A model generated the notes under the pieces. The model was not told where the DNA came from. It saw only the letters and a program-made list of their open reading frames with translations, and made no database searches. A DNA stretch of 10,156 nt from Marinobacterium_E sp035458585 (GTDB lineage: Bacteria > Pseudomonadota > Gammaproteobacteria > Pseudomonadales > Balneatricaceae): positions 1 to 10,156 of the forward strand of contig DATHZN010000077.1 in NCBI GenBank assembly GCA_035458585.1. Direction: 5' to 3'. Below are positions 1 to 6,613 of this stretch, piece by piece (within the stretch, counting starts at the first letter, position 1; every line of letters starts with the position of its first letter). The translations under genes were made by a program, and so were the position numbers.

Positions 1-1
1 C

Positions 2-319
2 GCCCTCTACCTAAGCCGTGTTGAAGAGACCCTTAACCAGATCGAAGAGCTGCTGGACGACGCTGAGTCTGATCTCGATTACGACAATAACGGCGCGATG
101 TTAGTGATTAAATGCCCCGACCGCAGCCAGATTATCCTGACGCGCCAGCCACCCGTGAAGCAGCTCTGGGTTGCTACACGTACACAGGGCCTACATTTTG
201 ACTATGACGAAGCCACCGAGCAGTGGGTTCTTGATAGTGACGGTTCTACTCTGCGAGACCATCTCGCTGCTGCGTTCGCTGATCAGACCGAAGAAGAGAT
301 CGACTTCAGCGGTATCTAA
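2..319 (+). CDS. cyaY: Bacterial frataxin homologue CyaY (5' partial)
   Basis: This frame is open from base 2 to the TAA at 317-319 and gives 105 residues, against about 106 for E. coli CyaY. Alignment from memory suggests about six or seven N-terminal residues lie outside the window. CyaY is a small cytosolic iron-binding protein that interacts with the cysteine desulfurase IscS and modulates Fe-S cluster assembly. Visible family marks are the acidic first helix (EELLDDAESDLDYD, about residues 15-28), the strand block around QIILTRQPP and the signature LWVATRTQGLHFD (about residues 54-66). The family's conserved tryptophans appear in LWVAT and in EQWVLD. The methionine at 98 is internal, because the acidic helix lies upstream of it. 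It converges on waaA and has no evident functional link with the LPS genes. Family assignment is secure; only the 5' end is missing. Confidence 0.93.
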   Translation, partial: ALYLSRVEETLNQIEELLDDAESDLDYDNNGAMLVIKCPDRSQIILTRQPPVKQLWVATRTQGLHFDYDEATEQWVLDSDGSTLRDHLAAAFADQTEEEIDFSGI

Positions 320-355
320 GGAGCCAAAGTTTGAGTTCAGGTGCCTGTACCGCTG
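307..355 (+). repeat. Inverted repeat spanning the cyaY stop codon
   Basis: CAGCGGTA at 307-314 is perfectly complementary to TACCGCTG at 348-355, with a 33-base loop that contains the cyaY stop codon. The nine bases GTACCGCTG (347-355) occur again at 564-572. The long loop and missing T-tract make it a poor intrinsic terminator. It could be a 3'-end mRNA structure or chance. Confidence 0.3.
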
Positions 356-563
356 ATACATCAGTTTTTATCTGTTCAAGACGCTTTAAATGCAAAGTGC
401 TGTTGGCGTTGACTTAGGAAACTTCGACCACAGCAGCGATTGATCGTTGAATAAGCCAAGGTTTGAATTTATGAAGCTTTTCGGCGGAATACTTGAATCA
501 AAGCGTACGTCAGGACGCTTTTGACTCACCAATATTGAGTTATTCTAACGGCTTTGATCGACC
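321..563 (+). repeat. Possible diverged tandem repeat, period about 132-134 bases
   Basis: Three blocks recur at nearly the same offset. Bases 321-341 match 453-473 at 16 of 21 positions (offset 132). Bases 377-387 match 511-521 at 10 of 11 (offset 134). TCGACC at 424-429 recurs at 558-563 (offset 134). Between the blocks, identity drops to near background. An old tandem duplication with small indels would explain this, but coincidence is possible. Confidence 0.28.
500..521 (+). terminator. Candidate hairpin terminator between convergent genes
   Basis: AAAGCGT (500-506) pairs with ACGCTTT (515-521) around an 8-base loop, and the T-run extends to 522. On the opposite strand the stem is preceded by A's, so it could act in both directions. 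It lies about 180 bases past the cyaY stop and about 240 past the waaA stop. The stem is short and the T-run is only four bases, so confidence is low. Confidence 0.3.
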
Positions 564-687
564 GTACCGCTGGAGAAAGACTCGGTTAAACCACTGAAGA
601 TACTTCGTTAGAGGCAGCACTGGGTCATTCAGATTTTGCCTAGGCAGATGGCAGTACACAGGTGCTCGGCACGGCACAGAACATCCC

Positions 688-717
688 ACCTACACACCTG
701 CCGTATAGTGTATAGGT
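688..717 (-). terminator. Stem-loop downstream of waaA
   Basis: Bases 688-697 and 708-717 form a 10-bp stem with a 10-base loop. The single mismatch on the plus strand becomes a G-U wobble in minus-strand RNA, so the fold favours the msbA-waaA transcript. It begins about 48 bases past the waaA stop. There is no following U-tract, so it may be a 3'-end processing or stability element rather than a classical terminator. Confidence 0.33.
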
Positions 718-764
718 CGATATTCTGACTGATTCAGAGTATGCCTTTAGCATCGCCCGAAGCT

Positions 765-2027
765 TCAAACTAACAAGTACTGCTCGACCTTGACACAGAG
801 CCGATCAAGCGCGCCCCGATTCTGCTGAACAACACGCAGACCAGCTTCTCTGGCAGAGTTAGGACTGCCCAAAAGGCGCAACGATTGCTGCGCCAGATCG
901 GCTGCGTCTGTTACCTGATAGAGCGCTCCAGCCTGCTCCAATTCGTCTGAAATAGCAGCAAAATTGTATCTACTGGGTCCCATGACAATCGGCTTACCCA
1001 GCGCCGCTGGCTCGAGTGGGTTGTGCCCACCGGTTCCTGAGAAACTACCACCGACAAAGGCAATATCCGCAGCCGTGTAATAAGCCAACATCTCACCAAG
1101 ACTATCGCCGATCCATATTTGTGTTTCAGCAGAGGGAGGTTCTCCCGAAGACCGGCGCCCAACCTGCGAAGAGAACCGTTTGGCGAGATTTAATACCGAG
1201 TCAAAACGCTCAGGGTGTCGCGGTACGAGAATCAGCGCCAACCTAGGTTTGTTATTACAAGCGACTCTCCAAGCTCGAAGCGCAATCTCATCTTCCCCCT
1301 CATGGGTACTCGCCGCTATTAAGACCGGACGCTCCGCTCCAAGCGATCTGCGCCAGCTCTTACCAAGCAACAGCTGCTCTTCGGGGATACTCAAATCAAA
1401 CTTAATGCTGCCGTCTACGCTGACAGACTTTTTTGGCATGCCCAGTGCCACAAATCGATCTGCATCCGCCTGATGCTGCGCACAGACATGAGTCAACGCA
1501 TTAAGCGCAACACTGGTTAACCCGGAGAGCCGCTGGTATCCGCGCAGTGATTTTGCGGATAACCGGGCGTTGGCCAACAGCAGAGGCATAGACCTCTGCT
1601 TACAGCTACTGAGGAGATTAGGCCAGAGCTCAGTCTCAACAATTATCCCTGCCCGCGGCCGGTGCCGATTAAAAAACCGTGCAACTGCACCCGGAGTATC
1701 CCAGGGAATATAGCGATGAGCCACGCGAACACCGAACTTCTGGGCTACCTGTTCGGCTCCGGTGGGTGTCATTGTCGTCACCAAGATAGGGATCTCGGGG
1801 TGGGCCGCTAACAAACGTTCAACCAGTGGAGAGATCGCAATCACCTCACCCACCGACACCGCATGAATCCATAGCGGTTGCTTAACTACGGCTTCTGAGA
1901 CACCTAGTCTCTCCAACATACGAGTACGGTAAGCAGGAGCCTTGCGACTTCTTATCAACAAGCGAAGCGCAAACAGCGGTAACAGTAAACGAAAAAGCGT
2001 GGAGTAGAGTGCCAGTGCCAAGCTCAA
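765..2027 (-). CDS. waaA: 3-deoxy-D-manno-octulosonic acid (Kdo) transferase
   Basis: This 420-residue protein is the inner-membrane-associated enzyme that transfers Kdo from CMP-Kdo to lipid IVA, the first step of LPS core assembly. A hydrophobic N-terminal anchor (about residues 5-25) precedes two Rossmann-like GT-B domains (GT30). Family landmarks are SVGE with the likely catalytic glutamate E61, ETELWPN (131-137), ANARLS (152-157), ASTHEGED (239-246), PRHPERF (269-275) and GGHNPLEP (333-340). Length is close to E. coli WaaA (about 425). Whether it adds one or two Kdo units cannot be read from sequence. There is no ATG start. The first in-frame start is a TTG whose bases overlap the msbA stop TGA, and an in-frame stop lies just upstream. 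A second TTG two codons later (first base 2021) has a GAGG seven bases before it and could be the true start, giving 418 residues. It is probably translationally coupled to msbA. Confidence 0.96.
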   Translation of the reverse strand: MSLALALYSTLFRLLLPLFALRLLIRSRKAPAYRTRMLERLGVSEAVVKQPLWIHAVSVGEVIAISPLVERLLAAHPEIPILVTTMTPTGAEQVAQKFGVRVAHRYIPWDTPGAVARFFNRHRPRAGIIVETELWPNLLSSCKQRSMPLLLANARLSAKSLRGYQRLSGLTSVALNALTHVCAQHQADADRFVALGMPKKSVSVDGSIKFDLSIPEEQLLLGKSWRRSLGAERPVLIAASTHEGEDEIALRAWRVACNNKPRLALILVPRHPERFDSVLNLAKRFSSQVGRRSSGEPPSAETQIWIGDSLGEMLAYYTAADIAFVGGSFSGTGGHNPLEPAALGKPIVMGPSRYNFAAISDELEQAGALYQVTDAADLAQQSLRLLGSPNSAREAGLRVVQQNRGALDRLCVKVEQYLLV

Positions 2028-3778
2028 GCCTCGTCACTAAACTGCATGCGATGAAGCTGCGCATAGGCACCGTTTGCCGCTAACAGCTGCGTATGTGTTC
2101 CCGTCTCTATAATCCGCCCCCGATCCATCACCACGATCATGTCGGCCTTTTCGATGGTTGATAGTCTATGAGCAATAATGAGTGTCGTGCGCCCTTTAAC
2201 AACCTCATCCAGAGCCGCCTGAATGTGACGCTCCGACTCCGTATCGAGCGCCGAGGTTGCTTCATCAAGGATCAGTATTGGAGCATTCTTAAGAATGGCT
2301 CGGGCGATCGCAATTCGCTGACGCTGTCCACCCGATAAGAGCACACCACCCTCGCCAATCTCAGTATCCAGCCCCTTGGGTAAGCGATCAATAAACTCCG
2401 TGACATGCGCGGCCTCTGCGGCAGCCAGAATCTCCTCGCGGGAGGCGTTAGCCATCGCTCCATAGGCAATATTTTCGGCCACTGTGCCGTTAAACAAAAC
2501 AACTTGCTGGTTAACCAAGGCTATTTGTTGACGCAGACTCTCCAGCGTACACTCCTCGATTGGCACACCATCTAGCTTAAGCTCTCCCTCCCAACCGTCA
2601 TTGAATCGCGGCAGAAGACTAACGAGAGTCGATTTGCCAGAGCCAGATCGTCCAACAAGCGCTACGGTTGTATTGGCGGAGATTTTCAGTTCTATATCTT
2701 TAAGTGCGGGTTCTAGATCAGGGGCGTAACGGAAATTTAGGTTGCGCATGACGAGCTCACCCTGCACCTCGCCTATTGTTCGACTACCCCGATCGACTTC
2801 GTCTGGGGTATCGAGAATGGCGAAAACCGCCTCGGATGCGGCAATCCCTTTCTGAATTTTGGAATTCACATCAGTTAGAAGTCGCAGGGGCTTAGTAATC
2901 AGACCCGCAGCCGTAAGAAATGCGACAAACCCCCCTGTGCTCATACCCGCCATGACTTCAGGGTGCATTGCGACAAACATAAGGGCCGCAAGGGCCAAAG
3001 CCACCAAAAACTGTATAACAGGCGTATTAATCGCCTGAGTAACCGTCATCTTCATGAATTGACGGCGATTGCGTTCGCTCGCCTCAACAAAACGACTCTG
3101 CTCGAAATCCGTACCACCAAAGATTCGAACGATCTGATGGCCCTTGATCGCTTCCGATGCTGCGTCAGTGATATCACCGACACTCTCCTGAATCTTCCGG
3201 CCCTGGCGCCGCATACGTCTGGACGCAACCATGACGACTACACCAATAAAGGGTGCTGCCGCGACAAAGATCAGTGTCAACCTCCAGTTTATGTAGAGCA
3301 TGTAACCAAAAAGACCTATTACGGTCAGGCCTTCACGCAGCGCAACTTTCACTGCTTCTGTCACAGCTTCAGTCACTTGCTCGACATTGTAAGTGAGCTT
3401 GGAGAGCATCTGACCCGAAGAGCTGTGTGAGAAGTACGCGACTGGAAGGTTGAGCAACTTATTGAATAGATCCACTCGAATCCCGTGAATCGCTTGGCGC
3501 GCTATATAGGCCAATGCGTAGGTACCAATAAAGGTTCCCGCGCCACGCATCACAAATATACCCACAACCATTAGTGCCAGTAGATAGCGCTGGTCAAATT
3601 GACCATCCTCGACTGCGTTAACAACCATCTCGAGCCATTTGGCTGAAGCAGCTTGCGATGCACCGTAAACCGCATAAGCAAGAAAACTTAATACGAAACC
3701 CCACCAGTAGGGGCCAACATAGCTAAGTAAACGCTTATACAATTGAAAACTAGACTGTGAAGGCGGAGATGTCTGCAC
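2024..3778 (-). CDS. msbA: Lipid A export ABC transporter, permease/ATPase MsbA
   Basis: This 584-residue half-transporter works as a homodimer that flips core-lipid A from the cytoplasmic to the periplasmic leaflet of the inner membrane. An N-terminal transmembrane domain (about residues 20-310, six hydrophobic segments) is followed by a nucleotide-binding domain. The latter contains Walker A GRSGSGKST (376-384), Q-loop Q424, signature LSGGQ (481-485), Walker B ILILDE (501-506), D-loop SALD (509-512) and switch H537. All catalytic residues are present. Length matches the family (about 580). The start is GTG, with an in-frame TGA 15 bases upstream and no upstream alternative. Its neighbour waaA overlaps it by four bases, and an LpxL-type gene is divergent across 114 bases, which supports MsbA over a generic exporter of the same fold. 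Confidence 0.95.
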   Translation of the reverse strand: MQTSPPSQSSFQLYKRLLSYVGPYWWGFVLSFLAYAVYGASQAASAKWLEMVVNAVEDGQFDQRYLLALMVVGIFVMRGAGTFIGTYALAYIARQAIHGIRVDLFNKLLNLPVAYFSHSSSGQMLSKLTYNVEQVTEAVTEAVKVALREGLTVIGLFGYMLYINWRLTLIFVAAAPFIGVVVMVASRRMRRQGRKIQESVGDITDAASEAIKGHQIVRIFGGTDFEQSRFVEASERNRRQFMKMTVTQAINTPVIQFLVALALAALMFVAMHPEVMAGMSTGGFVAFLTAAGLITKPLRLLTDVNSKIQKGIAASEAVFAILDTPDEVDRGSRTIGEVQGELVMRNLNFRYAPDLEPALKDIELKISANTTVALVGRSGSGKSTLVSLLPRFNDGWEGELKLDGVPIEECTLESLRQQIALVNQQVVLFNGTVAENIAYGAMANASREEILAAAEAAHVTEFIDRLPKGLDTEIGEGGVLLSGGQRQRIAIARAILKNAPILILDEATSALDTESERHIQAALDEVVKGRTTLIIAHRLSTIEKADMIVVMDRGRIIETGTHTQLLAANGAYAQLHRMQFSDEA

Positions 3779-3809
3779 TCGACTGGGCTCTCATCGTAAC
3801 GAAGGGCTC

Positions 3810-3815
3810 AGTATA
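3810..3815 (-). promoter_or_regulatory. Candidate -10 element for msbA-waaA
   Basis: On the minus strand this reads TATACT, five of six matches to the sigma-70 -10 consensus, about 31 bases before the msbA GTG. No good -35 hexamer is present at 16-18 bases spacing, although a TG lies directly upstream. It is the best candidate in the divergent gap. Confidence 0.35.
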
Positions 3816-3836
3816 CACCAGAGTGTTGAGATGCGG

Positions 3837-3865
3837 TTGCTCTCCGCAGAACAGACTCTTAAACT
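3837..3865 (+). promoter_or_regulatory. Candidate sigma-70 promoter for the lpxL-glycosyltransferase operon
   Basis: TTGCTC (3837-3842) and TAAACT (3860-3865) are spaced by 17 bases, with three and four matches to the -35 and -10 consensus. A start point near 3872 would leave a leader of about 20 bases. Only 114 bases separate the divergent genes, so a promoter must lie here unless transcripts come from elsewhere, but the hexamers themselves are weak. Confidence 0.35.
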
Positions 3866-3892
3866 CCACCTACCGGAAGATTGAGTTAACCG

Positions 3893-4813
3893 ATGGCCCC
3901 TAAAACCAAAGCTTTCCTAACCCCAAAATACTGGCCAACTTGGATAGGCCTGGGGCTACTGCGCGTTATCAACACCCTACCATTTCGGTGGCAACTTCGA
4001 ATTGGCGCGCTCCTTGGGCAGCTTATATATCGGCTTGCAAAATCTCGCAGACACGTAGCTACAGTCAACATAAGGCTCTGCTTTCCCGAACTGTCGGATA
4101 AAGAGCAGAAGCAATTGGTCAAAGATGTATTCGTCAATAATGGGATTGGTCTGATTGAAACTGCGATGGCTTGGTGGTCCGACAGAGAGAGCTTTCGCTC
4201 ACGCGTGACTCTGGAGGGGCGTGAACATTTAGATGCCGCTCTGTCTGAGGGACGGGGGGTGATACTGCTGGGTGCCCACTTCTCAACACTCGACCTCGGG
4301 GGGCTGCTGTTCTCGCTCTACTATGATTTGAACACCATGTATCGTCCACACAATAATGCGCTTATGGAGTCTTTTATCCAGAAAGGGAGATTGCGTTCGA
4401 TTAAGCGGCTGATAGACCGGTCTGACTTCAGAACACTCATACGTGCTCTGAAGGCTAACGAGATTGTCTGGTATGCGCCAGATCAGGACTTTGGGCCGAA
4501 CAACTCCGTCTACGCGCCTTTTTTTGGAGTTGAGGCGGCAACAGTTACGGCAACAAGCCGAATTGCGAAGGTGAGCGGATCGCCATTAATCCTACTGACG
4601 CATCACCGTAAAGCAGATGGGTGGTATCATCTTGTTCTTCACCCACCCGTGGAACCCTATCCTCTTGACGATGACCGTGCAAATGCTACGCGCGTGAATC
4701 AGGAACTAGAGGTGGGTATACGTTACGACCCAGCACAATACATGTGGATGCACAGGCGCTTCAAGACACACCCAGAGGGAAAGAGTTATCTATACAAGAG
4801 CATGCAAACATGA
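3893..4813 (+). CDS. lpxL: LpxL/HtrB-type lipid A secondary acyltransferase
   Basis: This 306-residue enzyme belongs to the lysophospholipid acyltransferase-like family that moves an acyl chain from acyl-ACP onto Kdo-modified lipid IVA at the inner membrane. Landmarks are an N-terminal hydrophobic anchor (about 15-30), the HX4D catalytic motif H129-FSTL-D134, YRPHNN (150-155), WYAPDQDFG (193-201) and the C-terminal signature QYMWMHRRFKTHPEG (282-296). All are typical of E. coli LpxL, whose length is about 306. The ATG is the first possible start, since an in-frame TAA lies at 3887-3889. A GGAAG lies 13 bases upstream, rather far, and a weaker GAG lies closer. The acyl chain and position (LpxL, LpxM or LpxP role) cannot be proved. 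The HX4D context and C-terminus favour LpxL. It overlaps the next gene by four bases and leads an operon of core glycosyltransferases. Confidence 0.9.
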   Translation: MAPKTKAFLTPKYWPTWIGLGLLRVINTLPFRWQLRIGALLGQLIYRLAKSRRHVATVNIRLCFPELSDKEQKQLVKDVFVNNGIGLIETAMAWWSDRESFRSRVTLEGREHLDAALSEGRGVILLGAHFSTLDLGGLLFSLYYDLNTMYRPHNNALMESFIQKGRLRSIKRLIDRSDFRTLIRALKANEIVWYAPDQDFGPNNSVYAPFFGVEAATVTATSRIAKVSGSPLILLTHHRKADGWYHLVLHPPVEPYPLDDDRANATRVNQELEVGIRYDPAQYMWMHRRFKTHPEGKSYLYKSMQT

Positions 4814-5832
4814 GTCGGATTCTGATGGTTGTTCTATCAGATTATCTTGGTGGAATGGAGAAACACGTTCTCGAACTCAGCGAACATCTGTGCGCTCGTG
4901 GTCACTCGGTAAAACTGGTATGTGGGGAGAACTACCCTAAAACCGAAGTGGCAAACCTCTGTAAACATGTAATATCTTCGAAATTATCACGGTACAACCC
5001 GCTGCTGATCTGCAGAATAGCGCGGGAAATCCTCAACTTCTCTCCGGATATCATCCATTGTCACGGAACTAAAGCCACATTCGTGCTGGGACTCATACCT
5101 CGTCTAGGTAGCGCCAAACGAGTCGCGACCGTTCACGGGTTAAAGAAAATTGCTGGCGCATATAGAAAACTCGATCACTGTATCGGTGTTAGTCAGCAAA
5201 TTACTAACAGGCTTCGCAGTGAGGATATTGCAACTACCCTCGTCTATAACGGCATGGATCTACCTCAAGATCACACTCGACCAAACGATATTCTGACGCC
5301 AAAGCCCAATTCAACATTTATTTGGGCCCTAGTCGGCCGGCTTGCAAAAGTTAAAGGTTTTGAATTAGCTATTGAGGCATTAGCAGAACTTGATGAGCAC
5401 GCAGCCATCATTATAGGAGAAGGTCCGGAGAAGGAGGCTTTGGAGAACTTAGTTTTACAACTAGGTATTAGCCACAGAGTCCAGTTCCTGGGCTTCCGCA
5501 ATGACGTTCCACACCTGCTGAAAATCGCCAACGGCACGCTTATCACCTCACATCGTGAAGGTTTCTCTTACGTTTTCCTCGAGTCTATGTTGTGCGGTAC
5601 ACCGGTTGTCGCTACTGACGTACCGGTCGCCAATGAAATACTTCCAAAAGAGTATATCTGCCGCGACAGACGCCCCTCCTCACTGGCGAAAATCATGGAG
5701 ATGGTCAAGCTAAAGCAAGAGACCGAAGATATACAAACCGCCGAGATTGAGAGATGCAGAACAAGTTTCACGCTAAATGCGATGGTCAACAATGTAGAAA
5801 CCGTTTATCAAACTATGGCAGGCTATGAATAA
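4810..5832 (+). CDS. GT4-family glycosyltransferase, probable LPS core biosynthesis
   Basis: This 340-residue GT-B fold enzyme is a retaining glycosyltransferase of the GT4 type, acting at the cytoplasmic side. The N-terminal acceptor domain begins with a Rossmann strand followed by a glycine pair and acidic residue (LGGMEKH, 13-19). HGTKAT and TVHGLKK (about 85-114) are family-like positions. The C-terminal donor domain has GRLAKVKG (176-183), IIGEGPE (201-207) and the E-X7-E motif E250 to E258, followed by CGTPVVATD (262-270). An in-frame ATG at 4744 would add 22 residues lying inside lpxL. The ATG at 4810 is preferred because MSRILMV starts the family's first strand and overlaps the lpxL stop as ATGA, a coupling arrangement. 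Donor and acceptor are unknown; the setting between lpxL and a WaaE-like gene suggests an inner-core hexose. Confidence 0.85.
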   Translation: MSRILMVVLSDYLGGMEKHVLELSEHLCARGHSVKLVCGENYPKTEVANLCKHVISSKLSRYNPLLICRIAREILNFSPDIIHCHGTKATFVLGLIPRLGSAKRVATVHGLKKIAGAYRKLDHCIGVSQQITNRLRSEDIATTLVYNGMDLPQDHTRPNDILTPKPNSTFIWALVGRLAKVKGFELAIEALAELDEHAAIIIGEGPEKEALENLVLQLGISHRVQFLGFRNDVPHLLKIANGTLITSHREGFSYVFLESMLCGTPVVATDVPVANEILPKEYICRDRRPSSLAKIMEMVKLKQETEDIQTAEIERCRTSFTLNAMVNNVETVYQTMAGYE

Positions 5833-6613
5833 GCTACCTATCTCAGTCACTATCATTACGTTTAATGAAGAGGAGCGCCTCCCATTAGTTTTGGCCCCCC
5901 TTAAAGATTTAGTCGACGAGATTGTCTTAATCGACAGCGGTAGCAGTGATAAAACTCTTGGTATCGCAAACGAGGCTGGGTGCAAGATATTTCACCGAGC
6001 GTGGACAGGATTTGGCGATCAAAAAGTATTCGCAGAGAATCAGTGCCGTAACGACTGGATTTTAAACCTTGATGCCGACGAAATACTTCTGCCCTCGGTG
6101 ATTAAATCGCTAAAAGCTTTGTTCAGCCGCCCAGAGCCCCCTCTACCCTCGGCTTACATGCTGGCGATCCGTCATGTTAGTCACCTTTCAAAAACCTTTA
6201 AGCCACGGCTATTCGCTCCAACAAACTGGACCCCGAGACTTTACCATCGAGAGGCGGCAGGGTTCAGTAACAGTGCGGTGCATGACAAGGTGATCCCTAG
6301 AGAGGGTGTAGTGCCGGTAAAGTTATGCGGTGACGTTGCACACATTTCGCTTAAGTCTTTCCGCCATATGTGGGACAAGATTGCAATCTACAGTGAACTC
6401 CAAGCAAAAGAGCGAGTCCGCAGAGGTCGGTCTAATTCAGCTCTTCTCTTGTTCTTCGATCCGATATTTTTTTTTATTAAAAACTATTTTTTCAGGCGAC
6501 TCTGTTTTGTTGGTGTTGAGGGGCTCGTGATGTCGTTTGCTTTGAGTGCTGGTCGCGCCCTCAGAATTGGCATGGCTCGTGAGCTAGGCATCAAAGGGCA
6601 TCACCTTGAGTAA
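5825..6613 (+). CDS. WaaE/KdtX-like GT2 glycosyltransferase
   Basis: This 262-residue enzyme has the GT-A fold of family GT2 and resembles the WaaE/KdtX group, known in Klebsiella and Serratia as a beta-1,4-glucosyltransferase acting on the inner core heptose. Visible marks are TIITFNEEERLP (9-20), IDSGSSDKT (36-44) with the nucleotide-binding aspartate, FHRAWTGFGDQK (56-67), and the NLDADE motif (81-86) that binds metal and the donor sugar. Length matches the family (about 255). The C-terminus has a hydrophobic, basic patch (about 207-235), perhaps membrane-associating. A run of nine T at 6467-6475 encodes F215-F217. The ATG overlaps the previous stop by eight bases. The family is clear, but the donor sugar and acceptor are inferred from homologues only. 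Confidence 0.87.
   Translation: MNKLPISVTIITFNEEERLPLVLAPLKDLVDEIVLIDSGSSDKTLGIANEAGCKIFHRAWTGFGDQKVFAENQCRNDWILNLDADEILLPSVIKSLKALFSRPEPPLPSAYMLAIRHVSHLSKTFKPRLFAPTNWTPRLYHREAAGFSNSAVHDKVIPREGVVPVKLCGDVAHISLKSFRHMWDKIAIYSELQAKERVRRGRSNSALLLFFDPIFFFIKNYFFRRLCFVGVEGLVMSFALSAGRALRIGMARELGIKGHHLE
6467..6475 (+). repeat. T9 homopolymer inside the WaaE-like gene
   Basis: Nine consecutive T follow ATA and precede ATT, coding Ile-Phe-Phe-Phe-Ile. A second run of six T is at 6487-6492. Slippage by one base would shift the frame about 45 codons before the natural end; the adjacent frame stops near 6530. Homopolymers of this kind drive phase variation in some LPS glycosyltransferase genes. Here the role is inferred only. 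Confidence 0.85.
6594..6598 (+). promoter_or_regulatory. Shine-Dalgarno site for a TTG start
   Basis: AAGGG, seven bases before the TTG at 6606, is a good ribosome binding match. It decides the start of the second GT4 gene, because no ATG or GTG lies nearby and an in-frame TAG is at 6585-6587. Confidence 0.65.

Larger units (their letters stand above)
320..764. other. 445-base intergenic region between convergent cyaY and waaA, no gene supported
   Basis: No open frame of useful length with a ribosome binding site was found on either strand. The longest candidates are about 25 codons on plus (447-524) and about 38 codons on minus; neither resembles a known protein. The stretch holds a hairpin at 500-521, a 10-bp stem at 688-717, a 9-bp stem at 720-742 and two diverged direct-repeat blocks. 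It is long for a gap between convergent genes, so it may be a decayed gene, but I could not identify an ancestor. Confidence 0.6.

Noticed and set aside
638..645. 8-base palindrome GCCTAGGC as a possible operator or recombination site
   Set aside because: It is a lone short palindrome with no second copy or nearby promoter; chance explains it.
641..754. Minus-strand ORF of about 38 codons just downstream of waaA
   Set aside because: It is short, has no good ribosome binding site and shows no recognisable protein features.
593..770. Plus-strand frame that reads on past two TAG stops (641 and 713), as a possible decayed gene
   Set aside because: The translated pieces resemble no family I know, there is no start or ribosome binding site, and a TAA sits just upstream at 587.
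2963..3430. 155-codon plus-strand ORF inside msbA
   Set aside because: It is a shadow of the well-supported msbA frame; the product is rich in His, Cys and Arg with no domain pattern.
4744..4809. N-terminal extension of the first GT4 from an ATG at 4744
   Set aside because: The added residues lie within the conserved end of lpxL and precede the natural first strand of the GT4 fold.
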